NCBI GenBank assembly: GCA_039030335.1
Contig: JBCCEJ010000115.1
Location: 1-8,734 of the forward strand
DNA: 8,734 nt
Direction: 5' to 3'
DNA from: JBCCEJ01 sp039030335
GTDB lineage: Bacteria; Pseudomonadota; Gammaproteobacteria; HK1
Shown here: piece after piece, positions 1 to 6,130 of the stretch
Layout: each line of letters opens with the position of its first letter
Numbering within the stretch: the stretch's first letter is position 1
Position numbers and translations under genes: made by a program
Notes under the pieces: generated by a model
Told to the model about the DNA's origin: nothing
The model's input: only the letters and a program-made list of their open reading frames with translations
Databases searched by the model: none

Positions 1-20
1 GGCCAATGGATGAGCGACGG

Positions 21-1379
21 CTACGCAGCTGCCCTGCGCTCGCCGAACAAGCCTGGCGGGCGGCGCTCGAGCTGCCACAGGCGTACCCCCAGCACCACTG
101 CTTCCGCCCCAAACGCAAACGTCAGGGCGGCCAGCCCGACCATGGCGCCGTTCTCGGCACCAACCGTCAGCGCCACGGTGCCGGTCAATGCCACGGCGCA
201 GATACGCACTGCTGATGACACTGCGATGACGCCGGTGTTCTTGCTCGCGATCAGGAAGCCGCGCGTGGCTGCCGCTGCCGCCATGCAAAGCGCCAGCAGC
301 AAACTGACTCTGAGGGCCGGGGTAATGTATTCGGCCATATCGGCCGGCAGGCCCATGATCCAGTCGAGCGTAAGGGTACGGAAGGCGGGCACGTTGAACA
401 GCAGTACGAACGCTCCGAACAGGAGGGCCATGTGAAAGCCGAACAGGATGATCACCCGGCCGTCTGCGCGCGTGTGTACCAGTGTCTGCGTGGTGTGGAT
501 GAGATTGCGAAGCGGGCTGAGCATGAGCCGCATGATGCTGTCCAACACGGTGAAGCCCGCCAGTGCGGTCACGGCGTTCGGCAAACGCCCGAGAAAGAAA
601 TGCGCTGCGAGAGCGACGCCGCTCTCGGCGATCTGCATGACCATGACAGGCCACGAGAAGCGCCAGAGTTCACGGTAAGGCGGTGGCAGTTCCGCCTGGA
701 CCGGGCGTCGCAGATAAGCCGGCAGCGCCACCGCAACCGCGACGATGGTTTCCACCGAGATGCAGCCGAGCAGTGCGTACATACCCACCGCCGCGCCGTC
801 GAACCAGCGTGTCAGGATCGCCAGGATGACGGCCAGGCCCGCCAGCCGCACGAGTGTCACGAACGTGACGACGGCCGTGCGCCGCTCCACCATCAAAATC
901 CCGTAGGCCATCGACCGGAAGACTGTGATCGGCGGAATGAACATGCCGATGAACAGACACAGCTGGGCATCGCGTGCAATTTCGGGCGAAAGGCCGAACG
1001 TGACCTCGAAGAATCGCTGGCCAACTGGCATCAGGGCCAGGATTAGCCAGAGCCACAGCAGTGCGAAAAACGTCTGGAAGCCGAACACGATAAGTTTGCG
1101 GACAGAAGCCCGATCCTTGATGAACGACAGGAACACGATCGAACACGCCCAGACGGGAGCGCCGAGTACCGTCTGACAGCCGAACGCCACGCCGTAGGCG
1201 GCGAGAATCGGCTCCGGGTTCGTCATCCTCGCGAGGAACGCGTTGATGATGACGTGCGAGATCATCATCAATTCGGACATGAACATCAGCGGCACGAAGA
1301 AGCGATACGCATCGCGCAGCCGGGTCGGCTGGCGAAGTGCCTGGGTTGGGTCGCTGCTCAAACTGGTGTTCCGGGTCAA
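21..1379 (-). CDS. ANKH-like (progressive ankylosis) membrane transporter, MOP/MATE superfamily
   Basis: A 452-residue polytopic inner-membrane protein with roughly 12 hydrophobic segments in two halves (about 25-220 and 235-435), as in MOP-superfamily carriers. By memory it lines up with vertebrate ANKH better than with NorM-type MATE pumps: RFFVPLM near 26-32, AAYGVAFG at 60-67 (ANKH has ASYGLA), VFLSFIKDR at 82-90 (ANKH VFVNSKRDR), a RFSWP segment at 240-244 opening the second half (ANKH SFWWP), and SKNTGVIAVSSAVRI at 379-393 (ANKH LKKTFVLAPSSVLRI). ANKH is associated with export of ATP, citrate and pyrophosphate; bacterial relatives are uncharacterised, so the substrate is unknown. The start is TTG, with no clear ribosome-binding site. 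No ATG or GTG lies in the 64-bp gap, and the next ATG (residue 32) would lose the first membrane helix. It follows the molybdoenzyme gene by 64 bp, so it may be the last gene of that transcript. An ordinary MATE exporter is the alternative. Confidence 0.72.
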   Translation of the reverse strand: MTRNTSLSSDPTQALRQPTRLRDAYRFFVPLMFMSELMMISHVIINAFLARMTNPEPILAAYGVAFGCQTVLGAPVWACSIVFLSFIKDRASVRKLIVFGFQTFFALLWLWLILALMPVGQRFFEVTFGLSPEIARDAQLCLFIGMFIPPITVFRSMAYGILMVERRTAVVTFVTLVRLAGLAVILAILTRWFDGAAVGMYALLGCISVETIVAVAVALPAYLRRPVQAELPPPYRELWRFSWPVMVMQIAESGVALAAHFFLGRLPNAVTALAGFTVLDSIMRLMLSPLRNLIHTTQTLVHTRADGRVIILFGFHMALLFGAFVLLFNVPAFRTLTLDWIMGLPADMAEYITPALRVSLLLALCMAAAAATRGFLIASKNTGVIAVSSAVRICAVALTGTVALTVGAENGAMVGLAALTFAFGAEAVVLGVRLWQLERRPPGLFGERRAAA

Positions 1380-1443
1380 CGCGCGGGTCGAAGGCCCTGT
1401 TCCGGTGTTCGCGTGGCCGCTACCGGAACCGGTCCGCGCGCCG

Positions 1444-3744
1444 TCAGCCGAGCTCGGATTTTGCCAGCAGCGGCGGCGGGTCGAACGCCGTTACCGGCGG
1501 CAGTTCTCCCGTCCATGCCTCGACTTGAACGAGGCAGGTATGCGCCGACGGCCCTTGCGAAAGGCGGGAAGTCCCTTTGTCGCGCGTCAACACGTTCGGG
1601 TTCCCATGCACGCAGAGCCCCGTGGCATCCGGGTCATACCAGGCGCCGGTGCTGAGCTGGACGACGCCCGGCATCAGGGCGTCGCTCAATTCGACGCCTG
1701 CCAGGCAGGCGCCGCGGTCGTTGTAGATGCGTACCACGTCGCCGTCGGCAAGTCCGCGTTGCGCAGCGTCGTTCGGATGCATCCGGCACGGCTCGCGCCC
1801 ATGGATTTTCGTCTCGGTGCTGGCCTCACCATGGTCAAACTGGGAGTGCAGGCGGCCGGTCGGCTGGTTGGATATCAAATGCAGCGGATGTTGGTCGGCC
1901 GCGGGCATTCCCAGTCGCTCGTAGGGCTCCAGCCACGCCGGGTGCCCGGGGCAGTCATCATAGCCATACGCCGCGATCGTCTCGGAGAAAAGTTCGATCC
2001 GCCCGGACGGCGTCGGCAGCGCGTGTTCGTCCGGGTCGCTTCGAAATTGTTCGAGAAACACCTGACGCGGTTCGCCCATGCGTGGCATGTCGTGCGTCAG
2101 CGTACCGGCGGCGAGAAACTCGTCGAACGGCGGCGCCTGATTGTTGCTGGTGCGGAACTGCTCGTAGAGATGTTCCACCCACTCGCGTGCGGAACGGCCT
2201 TCCGAAAATTCCGCGCCAAACCCGAGCCGGTCGGCTATGCCCGCCAGGATCGCGTAGTCGTCGCGGGATTCTTCATAGGGTTCCAGTACTGGCTGCATGG
2301 CGATCAACAGCGTTTCAGCCTGCCCGAGGTCGAGTCGTTCGAGCGGCATCGTCGACGGCAACACGATGTCTGCGTGTTTCGACATCGGATTCCAGAACGG
2401 CTCGTGGACGATGATCGTCTCGGGTCGCTGCCAGGCCCGGCGCAGGCGGTTCAGGTCCTGATGGTGGTGCCAGATGTTGCCGCCGCACCAGTACACGAGG
2501 CGCGTGTCGGGGGCCGGCGTGCGCTCGCCGTTGAAGTCCAGGATCTCGCCGGGAGCCGCTTCCAGCAACTCGACGATACGCGAAACGGAGATGGTCGGGC
2601 ATCCTTCGGGCCGTTTCGGGATCGGCAGGCCCGGAACCTTGCGCGGCGGCTGCCCGCCGCCCGGGAAGCCGGCGGAACCGAACGCGAAAGCGAACCCGCC
2701 GCCGGGCAGACCGATCTGGCCGAGCGCGGCCGCGAGCGCCACGCCCATCCAGTAAGGCTGCTCGCCATGGTCCTGGCGCTGGACGGCAAAGGTCACGTTG
2801 ATAAGCGTGCGTTTCCGGGCCATTTCCCGGGACAGCGCGGCGATGTCGGGGGCGTGCAGGCCGGTGATTTCCGCCGCCCACGCCGCGGACTTGGGCGTGC
2901 CGTCACTCGTGCCCATGACATAACGTTCGAACGCCGGCCAGCCGTGGCAGTACCTGTCCACAAACGCCTTGTCGTGCAGGCCTTCGCTGACCAGCGTATG
3001 GATGAGCCCCAACATCAAGGCGACGTCGGTGCCCGGACGCGGGTGCAGCCAGCGCGGTGAGAACGCGGTATCGATGTCATCGCGCAGCGGAGAGACGTTC
3101 AGGAACTCCAGACCGTTGGCGGTCGAGTGCCCCATCCATTCACGGGTCAGATGCGGTCCTTGCCCGGTGTAACTCACCTGCGCATTCGTGAGTCGCAGAC
3201 CGCCGAAGGTCACGAACAACTCGGTGTGGCGCGCGATCACGGACCACGACGTCTGCTGGCCTTGCGACGCGTAGTAGGGCATGCCGAACACGTACGGCAG
3301 GATACCGTTAGCCGCCGAGGATGAATAAGTGCCCCATACGTCAGTGCAGCCGCCGAACTGGCGCATGAAGCGGAACAGCTGCGAAGACGGTGCGTGGAAG
3401 CGGCCGGACGAACCCCATCCGTACGACCCTGCGAATATCGCGGGGTGACCGTGGTCTTCCTTGACCCGACGCAGTTCGACAGCGACCAGGTCGAGCGCTT
3501 CGTCCCACGGTACTTCGACGAACGCATCGAGTCCGCGACGGTCGGTTTTGGCGCCGGGCCCGTCTTCCAACCAGCCGCGCCGGATGGCGGGTCTGGCGAT
3601 CCGACATTCGTGCGCCTGGCGCAGCGAACGGCTGAGAGGAGAGGGGTCGGGGTCAGCTGGATGGTCGGCAATGCCAACAACACCGCGTCGGTCACCGGTG
3701 ACCCGGAGCGGGCCCCAGTGTGTCAGCATGTCGGTCGTTTTCAT
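1444..3744 (-). CDS. Molybdopterin oxidoreductase, BisC/TorA/DMSO reductase family, cytoplasmic type
   Basis: A 766-residue bis-molybdopterin guanine dinucleotide enzyme, near the usual length for BisC, TorA and TorZ. The N-terminus begins directly with the family HWGP motif (9-12), with no twin-arginine signal and no iron-sulfur cysteine cluster, which points to a cytoplasmic BisC-like reductase. Motifs in order: DPDPSPL at 31-37, RRGWLE at 55-60, YGWGSSGRFH at 108-117 (DMSO reductase YGWKS region), TYSSSAA at 139-145 with Ser141 aligning to the molybdenum-ligating serine, QQTSW at 163-167, PGTDVALMLG at 237-246, GQIGLPGGG at 342-350, KHADIVLPSTMPLER at 456-470, and the C-terminal cofactor-binding domain from about 618 with PTGRLHSQFD (628-637) and RDKGTSRLSQG (721-731). 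Family members reduce biotin sulfoxide, methionine sulfoxide, TMAO or DMSO; the substrate here cannot be told. The ATG overlaps the upstream DUF3299 stop by 4 bp, implying translational coupling. Confidence 0.93.
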   Translation of the reverse strand: MKTTDMLTHWGPLRVTGDRRGVVGIADHPADPDPSPLSRSLRQAHECRIARPAIRRGWLEDGPGAKTDRRGLDAFVEVPWDEALDLVAVELRRVKEDHGHPAIFAGSYGWGSSGRFHAPSSQLFRFMRQFGGCTDVWGTYSSSAANGILPYVFGMPYYASQGQQTSWSVIARHTELFVTFGGLRLTNAQVSYTGQGPHLTREWMGHSTANGLEFLNVSPLRDDIDTAFSPRWLHPRPGTDVALMLGLIHTLVSEGLHDKAFVDRYCHGWPAFERYVMGTSDGTPKSAAWAAEITGLHAPDIAALSREMARKRTLINVTFAVQRQDHGEQPYWMGVALAAALGQIGLPGGGFAFAFGSAGFPGGGQPPRKVPGLPIPKRPEGCPTISVSRIVELLEAAPGEILDFNGERTPAPDTRLVYWCGGNIWHHHQDLNRLRRAWQRPETIIVHEPFWNPMSKHADIVLPSTMPLERLDLGQAETLLIAMQPVLEPYEESRDDYAILAGIADRLGFGAEFSEGRSAREWVEHLYEQFRTSNNQAPPFDEFLAAGTLTHDMPRMGEPRQVFLEQFRSDPDEHALPTPSGRIELFSETIAAYGYDDCPGHPAWLEPYERLGMPAADQHPLHLISNQPTGRLHSQFDHGEASTETKIHGREPCRMHPNDAAQRGLADGDVVRIYNDRGACLAGVELSDALMPGVVQLSTGAWYDPDATGLCVHGNPNVLTRDKGTSRLSQGPSAHTCLVQVEAWTGELPPVTAFDPPPLLAKSELG

Positions 3745-4448
3745 TTCTTCTGTTCGTACTTCGTAACGGCCGCGCTGCCCATCGTGTAGCCCACGTCTAT
3801 AGGTGCTGAGCCGTCCACGAGCGTGAGGTCGTGACTGGCGGCCTCGGTTTGCATCACGCCCTCGATCCAGACGGGAGCATACAGCCCTTCGCTGACGAAT
3901 GGCTTGTCAGGCCGCACATGGACGATCTGGTTGGGCGGCGGCGGCGGGACGTGAATGCACGCGCCCACGAACGGTACGAGCAGGAACTCGGTCACCGAGT
4001 CGCCCGAAAACTCGAGTGGCAGCACATAGCCCGGAAGTCTGACGCGGCGACCGGAGAGCCCTGCAGCAACTTCCTGCTCGCTCGCTTCCAGCTTCTTTCT
4101 GAGCGCCTCGATCGCCTGCCAGTACGGCACCGCGGCCGGGTATTGCGTGGACGGTTTCTGTTCGAGGATTTTGCGATCCCCTTCGGCCAGTTCACTCGGT
4201 TTGATCGAGCCGTCTTCGAGCCCGGCCTTGATCGACATCTCGTAGGCGACGTCGTAGTACCCTTCGCGCATCGCGTCCTCGAACTTCCAGAGCCGGCTCT
4301 GTTTCGCCAGCAGCATTTCTTCCAGCTGCAGCTGCTTGGATGGCAGCAGATCCTTCCAGGCGAGCGTTTCTCCGCCGGCCCGGGCGGAAATCGAAAGCAA
4401 TACCGCGGCCATCGCCACGAGGAATCGGGACACGGACTCGTGTGTCAT
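3741..4448 (-). CDS. Secreted DUF3299 protein of the zinc-starvation cluster
   Basis: A 235-residue exported protein. Residues 1-24 form a signal peptide (hydrophobic core about 9-22, likely cleavage after ARA at 22-24); there is no lipobox cysteine, so it should be a soluble periplasmic protein. The central region (about 35-130) is charged and helical. The DUF3299 hallmark follows: VRLPGYVLPLEF at 136-147, then FLLVPFVGACIHVPPPPPNQ at 155-174, with Cys164, His166 and five prolines. The biochemical role is unknown; family members commonly sit beside DUF2796 and MacB-type ABC genes. I chose the ATG at 4446-4448, which has GGGAAG about 9 nt upstream and gives a clean signal peptide. The frame is open further upstream to 4628, but that extension would add a charged leader before the signal peptide and run through the Zur operator. 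Its TGA overlaps the molybdoenzyme ATG. Here it is divergent from the transporter genes rather than co-directional. Confidence 0.88.
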   Translation of the reverse strand: MTHESVSRFLVAMAAVLLSISARAGGETLAWKDLLPSKQLQLEEMLLAKQSRLWKFEDAMREGYYDVAYEMSIKAGLEDGSIKPSELAEGDRKILEQKPSTQYPAAVPYWQAIEALRKKLEASEQEVAAGLSGRRVRLPGYVLPLEFSGDSVTEFLLVPFVGACIHVPPPPPNQIVHVRPDKPFVSEGLYAPVWIEGVMQTEAASHDLTLVDGSAPIDVGYTMGSAAVTKYEQKK

Positions 4449-4557
4449 GGAGCGCTTCCCATTCGAGAATTGAAGTGCGGCAGGATTGTGTTCAGACCGG
4501 CCCGGGCGCTTTTCTACTTCCCTGACGTAAAGCATACGCCCCGCGTGTGGTATAAAG

Positions 4558-4580
4558 CCGATGTTATAACGTAACGTTTC
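4558..4580. promoter_or_regulatory. Zur operator (zinc uptake regulator box)
   Basis: The core reads ATGTTATAAC directly followed by GTAACGTTTC (4561-4580). Set against the 23-bp enterobacterial Zur consensus as I remember it (GAAATGTTATA, then ATATAACATTTC), 17 of 23 positions agree, including the left half ATGTTATAA, TAAC in the right half and the TTTC end. Mismatches are the first three bases, two near the centre and one in the right arm. It contains the perfect 8-bp palindrome GTTATAAC at 4563-4570 and the overlapping odd-centred palindrome at 4568-4578. It lies 72 bp before the zrgA-like ATG and 109 bp before the DUF3299 ATG. Zinc-loaded Zur would repress; zinc shortage would relieve it. 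The gene content next to it (zinc transport) independently supports the call. Confidence 0.8.
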
Positions 4581-4637
4581 TGCATCTGCTGCCAACGACT
4601 TACGGGCCCTGGAATGGACCCACGCCACCGCACTTTA

Positions 4638-4643
4638 TGAGGT
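4638..4643 (+). promoter_or_regulatory. Ribosome-binding site of the zrgA-like gene
   Basis: TGAGGT ends 9 nt before the ATG at 4653, a good Shine-Dalgarno match with normal spacing. It fixes the start of the histidine-rich protein, which then begins with a standard signal peptide. Confidence 0.6.
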
Positions 4644-4652
4644 CAACCCGAG

Positions 4653-5399
4653 ATGATACAGCTTCCGCATCGTAGTGACTCCCGAGCTCTGGTCGTTTCC
4701 CTGTGTGGGGTGGTGGCCCTGGCTGGCGCGGTGTCGTCCGTCACTGCCGCGCAGTTCGACGCACACGAGCACGGTCATGGCGAAATTGGCGTGGTCGTCG
4801 AGGGCGACGAGTTGCTGGTCGAGGTGCGCATGCCCAACGCCAACGTGCTCGGTTTCGAGCATGCGCCGGGCAACGATGCCGAACGTGCGCTCGCGGCCAA
4901 AGTCATGGAAAAGCTGAAACACACAGAGGACTGGCTGATGCCGCAGCCCGGTGGCGCGTGCGAGTTGGAAGGATTTGAGATCGAACTCGGCGAGATGCGG
5001 GCAAAAGGAGGTCATGACGACCACAAGCACGACGAAGACAAGCATGCGAAGCACGACGACCACAAGCACGACGAAGACAAGCACGCGAAGCACGACGACC
5101 ACAAGCACGATGACCATGACAAGCATGCGAAACATGATGATCATGACAAGCACGATGATCACGACAAGCACGCGAAGCATGACGACCACGACCACGACAA
5201 ACATGGCGACGAGGAACACTCCGAACTGCACGCGCAGTACGTGTTTCACTGCAAGAGCCCGACGGCCGCGACGGCACTCAAGGTCGACTTCGGTGAGGTC
5301 TTCATGAAACTCGAGGAAGTGAAGGCGACTGTCGTGACGTCGAATGCGCAGCGTGTGCAGGAACTCGGCGGCGGTGCCGCGACGCTCAAGCTCAGGTAA
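4653..5399 (+). CDS. zrgA: ZrgA-type periplasmic zinc-binding protein (DUF2796) with expanded His-rich loop
   Basis: A 248-residue exported protein. The signal peptide covers about residues 1-33 (hydrophobic core 13-30, cleavage near TAA). The mature start HEHGHGEIGVVVEGDELLVE (38-57) and NVLGFEHAP (64-72) are the DUF2796 signature seen in ZrgA of Vibrio. Residues 121-190 are a His/Asp/Lys-rich stretch with 23 histidines, built from repeats of about 13 residues, and would bind several zinc ions in the periplasm. Cys103 and Cys200 bracket this loop and probably form a disulfide, as the pair is typical of the family. The C-terminal part (192-248) returns to ordinary sequence. It is the first gene of the rightward operon, 72 bp behind the Zur box and 2 nt before the ABC ATPase, consistent with the substrate-binding or zinc-delivery component of a zinc uptake system. 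The family is well supported; the exact transport mechanism is not settled. Confidence 0.92.
   Translation: MIQLPHRSDSRALVVSLCGVVALAGAVSSVTAAQFDAHEHGHGEIGVVVEGDELLVEVRMPNANVLGFEHAPGNDAERALAAKVMEKLKHTEDWLMPQPGGACELEGFEIELGEMRAKGGHDDHKHDEDKHAKHDDHKHDEDKHAKHDDHKHDDHDKHAKHDDHDKHDDHDKHAKHDDHDHDKHGDEEHSELHAQYVFHCKSPTAATALKVDFGEVFMKLEEVKATVVTSNAQRVQELGGGAATLKLR
5013..5204 (+). repeat. In-frame tandem repeats encoding the histidine-rich zinc loop
   Basis: Units 1 (5013-5051) and 2 (5052-5090) are 39 bp each and differ at only two bases, both silent His codon changes. Unit 3 (5091-5132, 42 bp) and unit 4 (5133-5177, 45 bp) are diverged and slightly longer copies, followed by a partial copy to about 5204. 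The shared peptide core is HAKHDDH, seen at residues 131-137, 144-150, 158-164 and 173-179. All length differences are multiples of three, so the frame is kept. This is a coding microrepeat, not a CRISPR array: there are no unique spacers. Confidence 0.9.
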
Positions 5400-5401
5400 C
5401 G

Positions 5402-6130
5402 ATGTCGGCTGAGCCGGCGAGCGGCGGCGACGAGCCGCTGCTGAGTGCCCGCGACGTCCGTTTCCGCTGGCCCGGTGCGGAGCAGGATCTGCTCTCTATC
5501 GATACCTTCTCGCTGGCGTACGGGGAGCGCCTGTTCCTGCACGGCAGCAGCGGTAGCGGCAAGAGTTCGCTGCTCGCGCTACTCGGCGGAGTTGCGAGGC
5601 CGCGCGAGGGTGAGATACGCCTGCTCGGCAAGCCGCTGCAGGCGCTTCGGCAAAAGCAGGCCGACCGACTGCGCGCCGACCACATCGGCTTTGTCTTCCA
5701 ACTGTTCAACCTGGTCCCGTACCTCGGTGCTCTGCAGAACGTCATGCTGCCGTGCTCGTTCTCGACCCGCCGGCGCGAGCAGCTGCAGGCCGAAGGTGTC
5801 AGTGTCGAGGCGGAAGCCCGCCGACTCCTCGAACGTCTGGAACTGGCCGATGAGCCACTGCTTCAACGCGCGGTTACGGACCTCAGCATCGGACAGCAGC
5901 AACGCGTGGCAGTCGCAAGGGCGCTCATCGGTGCACCGGAGCTGCTGATCGCCGACGAGCCGACGTCGGCACTCGACGAAGGTACCCGGGAGCGATTTCT
6001 GGAACTCTTGTTCGGCGAGTGTGATGTGCGCGGGACAGCCGTGTTACTCGTCAGCCACGATGTGCGGGTGGGTGCGTTGTTCGACCGCCGCCTCGCGTTG
6101 TCCGACCTCAACATGGCGCGTACGGCGTGA
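5402..6130 (+). CDS. ABC transporter ATP-binding protein, MacB/LolD type, zinc cluster
   Basis: A 242-residue cytoplasmic nucleotide-binding subunit of normal length. Walker A GSSGSGKSS at 48-56 with Lys54, Q-loop Gln100 in FVFQLFNLVPYL, signature LSIGQQQRVA at 161-170, Walker B LLIADEPTSALD at 181-192 with catalytic Glu186, and H-loop SHD with His219 are all present, so it should be active. The signature has Ile in place of the first Gly of LSGGQ. The FVFQ-LFNLVPYLGALQNVMLP pattern is typical of the LolD/MacB class rather than of ZnuC. It starts 2 nt after the zrgA-like stop and its TGA overlaps the permease GTG by 4 bp, so it works with that permease. With ZrgA it belongs to the Zur-linked cluster; whether it moves zinc itself or remodels the periplasmic zinc-binding protein (mechanotransmission, as in type VII ABC systems) is open. 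Confidence 0.95.
   Translation: MSAEPASGGDEPLLSARDVRFRWPGAEQDLLSIDTFSLAYGERLFLHGSSGSGKSSLLALLGGVARPREGEIRLLGKPLQALRQKQADRLRADHIGFVFQLFNLVPYLGALQNVMLPCSFSTRRREQLQAEGVSVEAEARRLLERLELADEPLLQRAVTDLSIGQQQRVAVARALIGAPELLIADEPTSALDEGTRERFLELLFGECDVRGTAVLLVSHDVRVGALFDRRLALSDLNMARTA

Larger units (their letters stand above)
4449..4652. promoter_or_regulatory. Divergent promoter region between DUF3299 and zrgA genes
   Basis: This 204-bp gap separates the leftward DUF3299/molybdoenzyme genes from the rightward zrgA/ABC operon, so both must start in or near it. It holds one AT-rich patch (about 4550-4580) in a GC-rich setting, containing TATAAA at 4551-4556 and the Zur-like operator. These could supply -10 elements in either direction (TATAAC at 4565-4570 for the plus strand; on the minus strand the complement of 4550-4556 reads TTTATAC), but I see no convincing -35 partner for any of them, so exact promoters are not assigned. 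No gene, riboswitch or terminator is visible in it. Confidence 0.6.

Noticed and set aside
432..1046. Plus-strand frame of 204 codons antisense to the membrane carrier
   Set aside because: The translation is His/Arg/Asp/Gln-rich, typical of the antisense of a hydrophobic protein, with no family match.
1243..3060. Long open frame of 605 codons on the plus strand
   Set aside because: It lies antisense to the molybdoenzyme, whose motifs are unmistakable. The translation is Arg/Val-rich without domain features, as expected for a shadow frame in GC-rich DNA.
4449..4628. N-terminal extension of the DUF3299 gene to an upstream start at 4628
   Set aside because: It would put a charged leader ahead of an obvious signal peptide and run through the Zur box and promoter region; the ATG at 4448 has a suitable ribosome-binding site.
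5013..5204. CRISPR-like or minisatellite array
   Set aside because: Repeats are directly adjacent with no unique spacers, are in frame, and encode the metal-binding loop.
4635..5249. Minus-strand frame with long Val/Leu/Met runs resembling membrane helices
   Set aside because: It is the reverse complement of the histidine/aspartate repeats (GTG/GTC runs). The ZrgA-like frame on the plus strand has a signal peptide, a ribosome-binding site and family motifs.
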